Assembly: GCF_004664715.2 (NCBI RefSeq)
Contig: NC_051064.1
Coordinates: 112,589,740-112,653,739 of the forward strand
Source: Peromyscus leucopus
Lineage: Eukaryota; Chordata; Mammalia; Rodentia; Cricetidae
DNA: 64,000 nt
Direction: 5' to 3'
The notes beneath the pieces were generated by a model. That model was given only the letters and a program-made list of their open reading frames with translations, was not told where the DNA came from and did not search any database. This document shows positions 28,468-43,400 of this stretch, piece by piece; the first letter of the stretch is position 1; the number at the start of each line of letters is the position of its first letter. Position numbers and translations under genes: made by a program.

Positions 28468-31400
28468 CAAAACATACACCAAAAATAAATAAATCTTTAA
28501 AATGTTTTTTTAAAAAGTTCCCCTGTTAACTCATTACCAAAGCATGCAAACTGAAATTTTCCTAACATGCACTGACCCATCAATATTCTTTTATTTTGAT
28601 CTTTTGTTAATTTATAAGCCTTGAGAGCAACTAATTGAGCAAAGAAAAACAGACTGCATTAAGGATCAAACTCATGCTGTGTCTAAAAATAGTTACATAT
28701 TACAGGAGACTGTGATGTTTTAGGTAGGAAATTAGATCAACTGTTTCCTTGCACCGATTTTTCCAGAGTAAACAGGAGTAGTATTCATTAACAACAACAT
28801 GTAAAAACAGAATGACTGGGCCTGGAATGGTGCACGCTTATAATTCTAGTACTCTGGAGACCGAAAGAAGCAGGTGGATGGATGTCTGTGAGTTTGGCCA
28901 GCCAGGGCTATCGAGTGAAAGACTGTCTCAAAAATAAAGCAAAACCAGAATGACTAATTCCAGTCTACTCCCATCGATGCTTTAAACTAAAACTGTCTCC
29001 TTTAACACTTTCAAGTCCACTGCTCTTTTCTATAGGTTTAAGAAGAAATCCAATTCTACAGAGGTTCAAAGCTAGTGCTCTAAGTAGACTTTGCTCTTCA
29101 GTACCAGGATTAATTAAATGGTGCTATAGCTCACACAGACAAACATCATCACAGTAAATTAGATGGTCTGTGTTGGTAAGGATCTTTCTCAAAATAGCTG
29201 TCCCTATTAAATCAAGACAATAAAATTCCTCATCAGGCTTGAAAAAACTTTCAGAAGTTATGAAAGAATTCTCTCCTATCACTAAAAACTTTTAAACAGT
29301 TTTAATGGTTGAGGCTGATGACAAACTGTCCTCCCACTGACTTATGTGTTTGAATACATGGACCCCAGCTATGACACCGTTTGGCAAATAAAACCTTTAC
29401 ATAGGCCAGTCAAGGACAGGCCTTGAAGGCTATATAGTCTAGCCATCTATGCTGGTTAGTTTTTTGAGGGAACCACTTCTGAGAGAATTCCTCCAGACTG
29501 GCCTGTCAGAGTGCATGTCTACAGAGGCATTTTCTTTATTAAGACTGATGTGGGAGGGTCTGGATCACTGTGAGCAGTGCTACCCTTGGGCAGGTGGTCC
29601 TGGGTGGTATAAGAAAGCAAACTGAGCAAGCCATGTTGGTAGTAAGCCAGTAAGCATCATTCCTCCATGGCCTCTGCTTCAGTTCCCTGGATGATGGACA
29701 GTAACCTCTAAGCCAAATAACTCCCCTTGGAGTAGCTTCAGTCAGTGTTTTCCCACTGTAGCAGAAAGTTCCTAACACCCTTGCTCCATTCTAGTCCTCA
29801 GCTTCCTCACAGTCCCACCAACACAGACAAGAGGAATTCCTGCTGCCATGCCGTTCCCACCTTGAGAGACTGGGGGGTTCCCTGAAATCACGAGTTAGAA
29901 TGAAGCCCCTCCCTTAAACTGCTGTGTCAGTTGTTTTATTAAACAATGAGAAAAATAATACAGCCATATGCCCTAAGAAAACTTTTTTTTTTTTTAAAGA
30001 TAGGGTTTCTTTGTGCTGTCCTGTACCAGCTACTCAGTTCGTTCTAGTCCTTTTTGTACTCATTCGTAGGCTAGGCCTAGGGCTAACACAGAGACTAAAA
30101 TAAAGGCTGTTAATATTATGGTATTAATATTGTATATTTGGATGGCTCATGGTAGTGGAGTTCATTATGTAGACCAGGCTGGCCTCAAATTCAGAGATCT
30201 GCCTGCCTCTGCCACCCTAAAGTGCTGGGATTAAAGGCGTGTGGCAACATGCCTGGCTAATAAAGTATTTCTGAATCACAATTTACTTAACTATACCTCC
30301 ATTGTTGGCCATTTATATAGTTTATATTTTTACTCCTCAATAAGTAAACATTTTGTGCCTAATGCTCTAGTATTGTTTGGCGTGGGGTGGGGGTATAATT
30401 GCCTACAACCTTAGTTCATAGTTTAAAAAAGGTTTAACTCCTATTTCTTTAGGAAAGTTTATTTTAACTCCTTGGAAAACTGACAAATCACTTTCATAAA
30501 ATAAGCTAACAGAAACGTCACATTTGCATAGGTAAATAGTTTTAACTGTCATCTAAATGGACAACAAGCAACTATAATGATCAGAATACAAGACTTCTCC
30601 TTTATTGCTACATTTAACCTGGGTTTTCCAATATAGAATTTCATAGAATTCCTAAATAAATAAGAAAAAGGCAAATTCCAAAAGCTAAAGTTTATGATTG
30701 AAAAAACAGTTTAGTGGTAGAACACCTAGGTTCAATCTCCAGTATCATTAAAAAAAAAAAAAAAAAAGAGCTACATACAAATCTCTAAAATATATAAAAT
30801 TACTACTTACTCTCGGATCTTTTTTTCTGATCCATCTCTTCCAGGGTCGTAAACTCCTTTAGGCAGATGCTGTATAAGGCCTATTCTCTGAGCTATTCTA
30901 ATTTGTTCCTCTTCAGTCAGCTGAGTTGCTAGCCGAGTCTGGCTAGGTGTTGGATGATAGACGGGAACGGGAACTTGTTCCTAAATATGAAAAGTGCAGG
31001 GAAAAAATTGGTATTTTAAAACTCATTTTCTAGGGTGTATTAAATTACTTACCCAGTGCTGTGGGATGGTATGTATGTCAAATTACTCTGATTGGTCAAT
31101 AAATAAAGCACTGATTGGCCAGTGGCTAGGCAGGAAGTATAGACGGGACTAACAGAGAGGAGAAAAGAAAGAACAGGAAGGCGGAAGGAGTCACTGCCAG
31201 CTGCCACCATGACAAGCAGCATGTGAAGATGCCGGTAAGCCACGAGCCACGTGGCAAGGTATAGATTTATGGAAATGGATTAATTTAAGCTATAAGAACA
31301 GTTAGTAAGAAGCCTGCCACAGCCATACAGTTTGTAAGCAATATAAATCTCTGTGTTTACTTGGTTGGGTCTGAGCGGCTGTGGGACTGGTGGGTGACAA

Positions 31401-34400
31401 AGATTTGTCCTGACTGTGGGCAAGGCAGGAAAACTCTAGTTACAACCCAGAAGGAAAATGGGCCCTGAGATAAGTGGGAGGCTGGATAATCATGCAGCAG
31501 TCTTAACTGTATGTATCTCACTGACTTTAGACACTTGTCTATGATAAAAAAAAATGGGAGTTACCCTTTACCACTGTAGCTGAGAATGAGCAGCTTCATC
31601 TTAGACACACTTCTTCAAAGTGTAAATAAATTTCAATGCAGACAAGTCCTACTATGATGCTTATTAACTACGTACAGCATTGACCAAGTTATTTAACATC
31701 TGTGCCTCAACTTCTCATGTTTAAAGAGGGTCACTATACATTAATACACCTGAAAGCTTAAGTATGTATCAGCTAGGATTACAAGTCTGATACTCTATGA
31801 CTGCAGAACAGCATTTTAAAATCAATAAGAAGAAATGTACTGGAGGCAGATGTGGTTTCACATACCTTTAATCCCAACAGAGATTGAGAATCAAGGCCAG
31901 CTAGGGCTACAGGGTGAGTAGAGGCTAGCCTGGGCTACACAGTTAAGACTTTGACTCAAAAAATTGAAGGAAAAAAAAGATTCATTGGATTTTAGTGAAA
32001 GTAAACTTATAAAATCATCCATGACAAGGATTATGTCTATATTTGCTCCTGTTTCTTGTCATCTTTCTGGTTTAAGCCAAGGTTTCTCTATGCAGACCAG
32101 GGTAGCCTCCAACTTCATCTGCCTCTGCTGGGATTAAAGGCAAACTCCACCCTGCACAGGCTCTGCTCCTCTGTATAGAACGGTCTTTGATAAGATGAAA
32201 CAAAGAAAGTCTACTAAAAAGTTACCTACCCCAGGGATTTATTTCAGTTTATTGTATCAAACATTTCCTGAACTCTACAGCCCATTGTTAAATATCTAGT
32301 TAAAGCTTGAGTTCAAGCCACAACACTTGAGTCTTTTGGTTTTGTTTTGAAGTATATTTTTAGGAGTGACTGATAATGGTGGTCACTTCTGCCGCCTCCT
32401 CCTACCTCAAAATACAAACCTTAAATGTTTACCAATTAATCATTTCCTATATACAAGGAAACAGCACAGAAAGTTAATTATAAACCATTTTTATAAAATC
32501 TAACTAAATCTGGCCTTCAAAAGTCTGTATAAGCATAAATCATCAGTAGAGATAGTTTGCCAAAACATACTTGGAGACTGGCTACTACTGATTGGAAAGG
32601 TCCTTGGATACACATCTCCACAAGAATAACCTGAGTCCACTGGCTGTGACCATCTCTATCTAAGAATACAAAGATAGTTACTTTGTGTTTGGACTAACAG
32701 TAATTATCATGTCCTAGGCATATAATTCCAACTCAAACATTACAAGCTACATTATTGAAAATCTGCCTGGTGGTGGTGGTGGCGGCGGCGGCGGCGGCGG
32801 CGGCACACGCCTTTAATCCTAGCACTTGGGAGGCAGAGGCAGGTGGATCTGTGAGTTCGAGGCCAACCTGGTCTACAGAGTGAGTTCCAGGACAGGCACC
32901 AAAACTACACAGAGAAACCCTGTCTCGAAAAACAACAAAAAAAATGTTATGGTTGGGGAGAGGTCACCACAACATGAGAAACTGTATTAAAGAGTGGCAG
33001 CATTAGGAAGGTTGAGAACCACTGCTCTAGGTTCACCTAGGAGACAAGCCTCTGTGAATTCCAGTTCAGCTTGGTCTACAAGTGAGTTCCAAGACAGCCA
33101 GAGAAACCCTGTCTCAAAAAACAAAAACAAGCTGGGCAGTGATGGCGCACGCCTTTAATCCCAGTATTAGGGAAGCAGAGGCAGGAGGATCTCTGTGAGT
33201 TCAAGGCCAGCCTGGGCTACAGAGTGAGTTCCAGGAAAGGCCAAAGCTACACAGAGAAACCCTGTCTCGAGGAAAAAAAAAATTGAAAATTTAAGGTATT
33301 CACATAACATCAGAATTTTGCAACATGTCATTAAAAAATTAATGATTTAGAATAAGGCACTTTAGACTAAAAGCAAAAGGGAAAACTTGATGCAGATTAC
33401 AATCAGCATTTCTTCTCCAAGTGACAATGCCTGGCTTACTGCTTTAGCTTTAACTTGGGTCCAAAAGCAAACTATATTTCTGTTTCTTCTACAACCTTCT
33501 CAACTGAGAAATTCCAAGCTGTCTATCTGGGTTAAAGACAGAGAAGTATAATGAAAAAGAGAAAATGTATTTAATACAATTTTAGACCTGGCACTTAAAC
33601 AAACATGATTTTGGAATATTACTTAATACCTCTGAACCTTAGGGTTCTAGACAGCAAAACAGACCTCTTTTTTTTTTTTTAAAAAAAAAAGACTGTTATA
33701 TTAGCAAGTGGTGTGGTACATACATATAATCCTAGCACAGGGGAAGTAGAGGAAAGATTGCTTCCAGCTTAAGACCAGTCTGATCTATATAACAAGTTCT
33801 AGGTTAGCCAGGGATACATAGTGCAAACCTATCTCAAGTAAATAAAGATAAATAAGAGGTAAGAAAAGCATAAATATACAGGTGCTCAGTATCTAGGCCA
33901 CTCTATGATGACCTCATTTAGTCACCCAAGGTGGCTAGTTCATCCTCTGATTCCTCTAACTCCCTCCTTTCCCTTTCTTGTACTGATTTCTTTCCCTTTA
34001 CGTGTATTTCTGTGTTTAGTGTTTACATTTGAGGTCAGAGAACAACTGGGGGAGTTGGTCTTCTCCTTCCACTATGTGGGTCCAGGGGACTGAACTCGTC
34101 CCCACATCTGGCATACCTATTACTTGCTGAGCCATCTCATGCCCCCAAATCCGCCCCTTTCTGAGATAGGGTCTTGATAGGTAAGCCCAGGTTGGACTCC
34201 AGTTTTAGCTTCCCAAGCACTCACTGTATTATATAGTCTTATCCAACCATCACTGATAGGAAACAGATCTGTTCTACAAATCCAATTTTTGAGATAATAT
34301 GGAATTTATAATTCGTAACTGGAGAAGCAAACATATTTCAAAACCGTAGTTTCTTTAATGTTTTGTTTGATTTCTCACATGAATCTGCATTGGGGGTGGG

Positions 34401-37400
34401 GAGTTGAAAAGTATTTACCCTAAAGGGATAATTTTTTTTTTTTTGAGACAGGGTTTCTCTGTGTAGTTTTGGTGCCTGGTCTGGATCTCACGCTGTAGAC
34501 CAGGATGGCCTCGAACTCAGAGATCAGCCTGGCTCTGCCTCCTGAGTGCTGGGATTAAAGGCGTGAGCCATTACTGTCCTAAAGGGACAATTTTAAATTA
34601 AAATGTTCCTCTAGAAAAATGAAGCATTATAGAAAATACAATATAAAATGGACAGAAGACAGTAAAATATGGTGATTAAGTATGCTCAGACAGGGCAAAG
34701 AGAAATGATAGGGTTAGATACCCACCCTCTCTCAAAAAAAGCAGGTTCTGACACACTAAGAAAATTCTATATAACATTTGTTGTTGTGCTGGAGATCAAA
34801 CCCATGGCCTTGTACATGCTAGGTCAAACTACATTTCCAGATCCTTGTTATATATAATAAAGCATCTATATAGAATGACAAATGTTGTCAATAATACTTT
34901 GGGGCTCTAACATAAATCAAGAAACAAACAAATCCTAGCATTTGGGAGGTAGAGGAAGAAGGATCTGTGAGTTTGAGGCCAGCCTGGTCAACACAGCGTG
35001 TTCCAGGACAGCCACGCCTACATAGAGACCCCTGTTCAAGTCCTGCCCCTCCACCCCCCAAAAGAGAAAATGTAAAATGTGTCAGCACTATAAAGCTGGA
35101 TTCAATTCCAGCATGGTAGAATATACCTGTAACCCCAGCAACTCAGATGGAAGCAGGAGAATCAGAAGTTCAAGGTCATCCTTGGCCACACAACAAGTTT
35201 GAGGACAGCTCATGTTACACGAGACCCTCTCTCAAAAATTGTTTTATTCAAGCTAGAGAGTATGATACAATTTCCAAAACTAAAACAATGCAATGGGGAC
35301 ATGCCTAAATAATAGCCAAGGCTGGAAATAGTACAAGTCTGGCTTCTGGTGAAGGAAAAATAAAGTCACTACTAAAGAATGCAGCCTGTCACCAACAGCT
35401 GTATATTTTCAGCCAGTAGGAAATAAGAGCTCACTCTTGATTTTTCTCCTTACACGCTGTTGCTGGCACCACCTCCTCTCCAGCTGCAGTCTCTTACTGG
35501 GAATGTTTTCTCTAAATTTTGCCAGACTTACACTTAAGGCCATAAAAAGGAAGATTTGAAATAGTTGTTCTCAGTGTATATTTTAGTCCAGATGATTCAT
35601 TAATTTTGACCATAAAAGGGGGGGGGGAACCCAACAAAGCAAGATTACATTTATATGTAGGTCCCCAATGATACATACATGGAGAAATAAAAGCCTGCAC
35701 ATCATCTATGATACTAAAACATTACTTTACATTTAATGATATAAGCCAGATTACCCTGCATGTTTGAAATAGAGCGCTCCAACCAGGGAGGTGGGCTGAT
35801 ATTTTTTTCTTTAAGGCAGGGTCTCATGTAGCCTAGACTTGTTTAGTAGCCAAGGATGAACTTCTGATCCTCCTGCTTCTATATCCTGAGTTGCTGAGAT
35901 TAGTCGTGTGCTACATCTAAGATTAGTGTCCAACACATCCTCACATTCCAATCTTCACTTAGGTTAAGCAAATAAGAAGAACTCTACCATCTGAACCATA
36001 GCCTCAGCCTCATTTTATCAAGTTTAGGGGCTAGAGATGACTCAACAGGTTAACATTCTGAGTACATGCAGAGGACTCAAGTTCAGTTCCCAACATCCTT
36101 TTGGGGGAGCTCACAACTGCCTGCAACTCCAGGGGATATGATGCTCTCTTCTGACCTCTGTGGGTACCTGCACATACCTGTACATACCCATTCACAGACA
36201 TATTAAGAAACAATTGTAGTCAGGCATGGTGGTGTATGCCTTTAATCCCAGTGCTTGGGAAGCAGACTCAGACAGATCTGTGAGTTTAAGACCAGTCTGG
36301 TCTATATAGTGAGTTCTATCTAGAACAGAGATACACAGTGAGATACTGTCTAAAATTAATTTCAGAGCTAGAGAGATGACTCAACAACTGAAAGAATTTG
36401 TCACTTTGCCTGTCAAACCCAGTCAGACTACCCAGGAACCACATGGTAAAGGAGAGAACTTATTTCTAAATGTTATCTTCTAACCTCACACATGGGCCAT
36501 ATTACACTTACTTCCCATCCTGTCCCCCATTCCCTCTCCACACAAAATAAAACAAATGTGTACTTTAGGCATCTCACCCACACACAAATTAAATACTATT
36601 TTGTAGGCTTTCATGTTCATAAAATTATGTAATTATTATCAGCCAATTTTAGAGAATTTTTCCCCCTTAAACAAAAATCCTGCACTCATTACCTAGCTAT
36701 AGATTTGCCTGTTTTGAGCATTTCCTGTAGACAGAATTATATTATATGACCTTTTGTCTGGTGTAGTGGGCTCATGCCTTCCATTCCAGTACCAGAAGCC
36801 TGAGGCAGAAGGACTGAGTTCAAGGCCTGCCTGAGCATAGTGAATTCTATGCTAACCTGGGCTACAGTATGAAATACTGTCTCAAAGAGAGAGAAAATAC
36901 AAACAAACAAAAACCAAAAAAACACTACACCTATTTTTGTGGTAGGCCTTTCACTTAGAATGCTTTCAAAGTTCACCTACACTCCAGCATGTATTAGAAC
37001 TGTACTTTTTCTTTTCTTCTTTTTGTTTGCTATTCTATCCTCTGGATATACCACATAGTATAACATAGCATAGTCACTGATAGGCATTTGGGTTGTTCAG
37101 ATTTAGATGCTATCATAATATCATACTATTATGAAAATTCACTTACAAGACTTTGGACATTTCTCTGGTACACAGGAGTGGAACTCTCCATAAGCTTTTG
37201 AAGAACTGCCATTTTCCAAAGCACCAGTACCACTCTGAATTTACACCAGGAATGAATAGGTGATAGTCCCAATTTTCTTCTCTTCATCACCAAAACCTAT
37301 TTGTCATTTTATTTTAACCACTCTAGTAGGTATGAAATGGTAGCTGATTGTGAACAGTGTTAATCATCTTTTGATTTGTTGTTTTTTTTTTTTTTTTTTT

Positions 37401-40400
37401 TTTTTTTTTGGTTTTTCGAGACAGGGTTTCTCTGTGTAGCTTTGCGCCTTTCCTGGAACTGCTTTGGAGACTAGGCTGGCCTCGAACTCACAGAGATCCA
37501 CCTGGCTCTGCCTCCCAAGTGCTGAGATTAAAGGCGTGCACCACCACCACCACCGCCTGGCTGTTGGCTGTTCTTTTTAAAAATTAGGCCCATGTTTTTT
37601 ATAGGCCAAATAACACTGTCTAGAGAAATGACTTGCAAACATTTTCTTGCCCTCTATGGATCTTTTCACCTATTACTCTTTGTAGTATGTTGCAGGAGAT
37701 TTGTTTGTTACTGCTCTGAGACTGCCGACGGAGTCAACCTTGGTTGGAGGGCAGAGTCACATTCAGCTGGCTGGAGTGGACCATTTTTCTGGCGGACTCA
37801 GAGGAAGCTAAAGGGACACATGGGAGGAATAAGGAGGGCAAGGAAGATGCACGGGCTTTTCAATCAGGGAAGGTGGAGAAGAGAGCAGGTGATCTTGCTC
37901 CGTGGATCTCTGAGGTTTATGCCCTAATATTTAACTCTCGAGTTTTATTCTTTAATAAAACAATAGAAGAAGTCGAAATAGTAGTACATGTTTCCTTTTC
38001 TTTTGCTGAAGGTGCCAGGGATCTTACCCAGGGCTTTGAACATGCCAGACAAGCGCTCTCCCACTGAACTTATACCTCCAGCCACGAAGGCACATTTTAT
38101 GTTTTTAATTTTGATGAGACAAACTTATTTTTTTGTCACTTGAACTTTTGGCGTCAGATCTAAGTAAGTTTTGTCTAACCCAAGGCCATGAGGTTATACT
38201 TTGTTTTTTGAGTTGTATTGTTGGGTTTTAGTTTGGTTTTGTTTTTCTGTAGTCCAGTCTGTATGGGAACTCATATTAACAACCCCCACACCCACCTACC
38301 ACCAATACTACATAGCTTCGAAGGTAGCTCTTACATTTAGGTATATGGAGCATTAATTTTTGAATGATAGAGAAAGGAGAGTTTCACTTTTTAGGTTGAC
38401 ATGTGGATATACTACTACCTTTTGAAAAAAGAATTTTTTTTGAGGGGGAGGAATACATGCTAACATGGAAGGAAGAATTCTCACCAGGCCTCATCCTTTG
38501 ACAAAGAACTATAGGCAACTTGTGACAGCTGATAAGGATGTCTTCAACAAGGATGTGCCTCTAATTGGCTATCCAACTCCAAATGGTTGGCCCTGAAAAT
38601 CCTATATATAGAGCAACACTGAACATAACCTCCGAGGGTTGTATTTACATATTTGTATTTATATATAGAATATATGTAACAAGAATAAAGAGGCCATGAA
38701 TTTGAGATGGAGCTGGAGAGACATGGGAGGGGCTAGAGGGAGGATATTATTTTAATTAAAAATTATATTTAAAAAATTTACTAAAGCTGGGCAGTGGTGG
38801 CCCATGCCTTTAATTCCAGCACTCAGGAGGCAGAGCCAGTCAGATCTCTGTGAGTTCAAGGCCAGCCTGGTCTACAGAGCTAGTCCAGGACAGGCTCCAA
38901 AGCTACAGAGAAACCCTGTCTCAAAAAACAAACAAACAAACAAACAAACAAAAAATCTAAAACTGACTGGAAATGGCTGCATAATTCTAAACAAAATTAA
39001 CTATAGACAAAACAGGTGAAGTATGTGGTAGATACCTTTATAAGGCTTTAAAAACCTATGTGGCAGACATAGTGAGATGGCTCAGAAAGGAAAGCTGCCT
39101 GCCATCAAGACTCAGAACCTGAGTTTGCCACCAACACTCATGCAGCACCCAAATTAACTGTTAAAAAAATTAAATGTGGCAACAAATATGTAAAGTAGAA
39201 GCTGCTTAAGCTCTATAAGCCTCAGTTATAAATATATGTAAATATGTTTCTACAACATATAGTAGATATAAATTTATTTTAAATCATGTGCATATATGTC
39301 TGTGTGGGCATGTACACCTGAGTAAATGTGCTTTGAGTCATTGGTTCCATTGGTGCTGTATTACAGATAATTGGAAACCGCCAACATGGGTGCTGAGAAG
39401 TGTACTCAGGTCCTTTGGGAAAGCAAGCAAGTGCTTTTGACCACTGAGTCATTTCGCCAGCCACCACCTCCCCATTTTTGGTACAGGTCTCATTATATAA
39501 CCCTGGCTGGCCTGGAACTTGCCATGTAGACTCAGTCAGCCTCTGCGTCCAAGAGTAGAGGTGCGCACTGCCATGCCCAGTCATTTTGGCTTAGGCTGGC
39601 CTTAAACTCCTGACCCTTTTCTGAAGTGCTAGGATTATTGGCAGAATAATGAATCCATGTTAAGTATCAAGCAGCACATTTCATCACTGTAAGTACTCCC
39701 CTATCCACCCAAGAAAACCCGCTATTATTCTTTGGGACTATTCAAGAAAGAGGCTCTAATGAAAAGTAATTAAAGTCAATATATAATGATTTAATATTCA
39801 CTTGAAAAAGGAACCAATTCAATGAGTTGGCAAGAGATAATCCAACTCTAATCAACATTGATTCATTCCATGACTTAAGAAAGCTATAACCTAATCAACA
39901 GAACTATCAATGTATGAACACAAAAAAAATTAAAGGGAGCAAGGTTTAATAATGCCATTTTTAAAGAGTTATGCGGGAATGTAAACTTGTACAACCACTG
40001 TGGAAATCAGTATGGCGGTTTCTCAGAAAATTAGGAATCGAACTACCTCAAGACCCAGCCATCCCACTCTTGGGCATATACCCAAGGAATGCTGATTCAT
40101 ACCATAAAGATATATGCTCAGCTATGTTCATAGTAGCACTATTGTAATAGCCAGAACCTGGAAACAACCTAGATGCCCATCAACGGAAGAATGGATGAAA
40201 AAATGTGGTACATATACACAATGGAGTACTACTCAACAGAGAAAAACAATGAAAGCATGAAATTTGCAGGCAAATGGACGGAACTAGAAAAAATCATCCT
40301 GAGTGAGGTGACCCAAACCCAGAAAGACAGTCATGGTATGTACTCACTCATAAGTGGATTCTAGATATAAAATAAAGAACAATCAGACCACAACCTATAG

Positions 40401-43400
40401 AACCATGGAGGCTATATATATAGCATGGAGGTCTCTAGGACGACTGTGGCTTATAATAAATTTCGGTTTTACTCAATTATTGAAAAAAAAATAGCCAAAT
40501 GAATGGAAACACATAAACTATGAACCAAAGGCTGAGGGGCCCCCAACTGGATCAGGCCCTCTGAATAGGTGAAGACAGTTGATCGGCTTGATCTGTTTGG
40601 GAGGCAACTAGGCAGTGGGACCAAGTCCTGTGCTCATTGCATGAGTTGGCTGTTTGAAACCTGGAGCTTATGCAGGTACTTGGCTCAGTCTGGGAGGAGG
40701 GGACTGGACCTGCCTGGACTGAGTCTACCAGGTTGATCACAGTCCTTGGGGGAGGCTTTGCCCTGGAGGAGGTGGGAATGGGGGGTGAGCTGGAGGTAAG
40801 GGGAGGGGATGGGAGGAGGGAGAATGGGGGAACCCGTGGCTGATATGTAGAACTGAATGGTATTGTAAAATAAAATAAAAGGAAAAAAAAAAAAAGAGTT
40901 ATGCTTGCCAGGCATGGCTTGGCACCCCTGTACTCCCAGTACTTTCAAGACTGGGGCAAGGGAATTGTCCTCAGTTCTAGCTAACCCTAGGTCATACAGT
41001 GAAATTTTATATCTCAAAAACAAAGTAGGCTTATTCTGGGACACACTTTTCCATGATTTAAATAAATTGGTTAAAACTGTACAACTAAGTACAATTATCT
41101 TAAAGTTTTTATAATCTTTTTTGTATTTAAAGTTTTTTTAATTTTTAATTAAAACATTTTTGACAGAGTCTCTATAGCTCTGGCTGTCCAGGAATTCACT
41201 AAGAGAGCTATCTAGCTCTGCCTCCCAAATGCTGGGATTCAAGGTGTTACCATGCCCAGCCTTTCTTAAACCTGAGTTTGGGCTCTAGAAAACACATGAA
41301 GAGAGAAGGTCTGCAAGTTATCCTGACCTCACATGTGACTGTGACATGTGACTGTGACATGTGACTGTGACATGTGTCACTCCCCCAAATAGTAAATACA
41401 TGAAAAAAGATTCAACAAAAAATCCATTCATCACTGGGTTCCAGGAGGCAGAGGTAGATGGATCTCTAAGTTCAAGGCCAACATGGTCTACAAAGCGAGT
41501 TCCAGGACAGCCAGGGCTACACAGAGAAACCCTGTCTCAAAAAACAAAACAAAATCCAGTCATTCAAGAAAACGTATACCTCAAATGTTCTAAAAGTACA
41601 ACAATGGCAGCTTTAGCAGTACAGTGCTTGCCTGGCATTCACAAAGCCCTAGGGTTCAATCCCAGGTACCACAAAACAAACAAATGTTGGCCCTATTTAC
41701 AAGTAGGGTAAGAGCAGGAAAAGAATTATCTTTATGTTCTAGCTCTTAATATAATCTCTCAGGTTTTCCTTTTTCTTAGTATTATATGGAGAACAATTGC
41801 TATTATTTTTATTAGCAAAATATATAACATGTCTCAAATGCCTAAAAATATATGTGTGTGTATATGCATATATATATATATTATTTTTCATTTATTTAAG
41901 TATTTGTGGTTAAGTGGTCAAAACAGTACAAAACAGCTTAGGACATGTGATGCTGATGATGGAGCCCAGAGGCTTTGTTGTAGGTAAGCAATGAACCAAC
42001 TGAGCCACAACCCCATTTATATGTTACTTTAACTGCACATGATTCTACACCTCCCTGAACTCTAACTCATGTCTTCCACCTACTGATAATTCTTTCAACT
42101 GTAAACTTATCTAACCAAGACACCTTAATTGTTTTTACTCATGTTCATAGTAAGGTTCCATAGGAAGCCTTCACCAACTAAATGGCAAATTCATGATTCA
42201 CTACACTGTCATATAGTTATCCGGACTCAAAAGTCTGTATTAGGGACTAGAGATGGCTAAGCAGCTAAGAGCACTTGTTTCTCTGGCAAACGACCCAGGT
42301 TCTATTCCCAGCATCCACACATGGCTCAAACACTGTAACCCCAGTTCCAGGGGATCAAACAAGTATGCATGGGATGTACACATATGCATGCAGACAATAC
42401 ATTCATACACATGGAGTAAAATAATTAAAAAATTTAAAAGCCCATATTAAACAATTTAATACTAATAATTTCATACTAGTCTTATACTAGTCTTACCTCC
42501 TGAACTAAAGTGTCAGCTAGTTCCTTGAAAGTAAGGGATTCATCACTTCTCCTTTTTCCTTGGTGTCTAACACATACTGAAAGAGGATGCAGTGGGCTCA
42601 GTGGATAAGAAAGCATGCTGACCTAAGTTTGATCCCTAAAACCGATACAGAAGAGAACCAACTCCTGCAAGTTGACATGCAATCCCAACCCACATGAAAT
42701 AATAAATTTGAGGAATGTTTTTTGAATATTCAGAAGTTTAAAGAATTTCTACTGAGAAATATATTTGGAGGGATACTCCTCATTTCCACACTTTCAGATT
42801 CTTTAGTTACTTTACTGTATGCGTTCCAGTTAACTAACAAGATAATTATTTATCTGGCTCCTGAGAGCACACACCAGGCTAGTTATTTAAATAAAAGGTA
42901 TATTTGTATGACTGGAGATATGGCTCAGCATTTAAGAACACTTATATACTGCTCTTTCAGAAGACAAGTGTTAGGTTCCTGGAACCTACATCAGGCAGCT
43001 CACAACTGATTAACTCCAGCTGTAAGGGATCTGATCTCTTCTAGACTCCATGAGCACCAACACACACACACACAAACACACACACATGAATAAAAAGAAA
43101 AATAAAAAATGAATCTAAAAATCCTGTACTTACTAATCCAACATTAAGTAGTAGCATAAGAAATAAACTTCTAGACATTTTACAGCACAATTTTCCCATT
43201 GTGTTTTCAAATACATGAGACTTAGCACCTTAATATCACTTAAGCTTATAGTTTAGTAATATTACATATAATCGTTACCATTATCTATCTCCAAACTCAA
43301 ACTGCCTACCTACTAAACCAAGCAACCTGCATGTTCAACCTGCATCCCATGGCCACATTTCATAGGACAGCTGTATGTGGTCCAACACATTTTCAGATGA

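Larger units (their letters stand above)
28333..30810 (-). other. RNF11: RNF11 intron 2
   Basis: A 2478-bp GT-AG intron holding a (CA)n tract, a B1, a rodent medium-reiterated repeat and a second, antisense B1. No other exon-like sequence is seen. Confidence 0.9.

Noticed and set aside
40173..40364. 63-codon frame resembling a protein
   Set aside because: It is the C-terminal end of L1 ORF2 inside a 5'-truncated L1, not a host gene.
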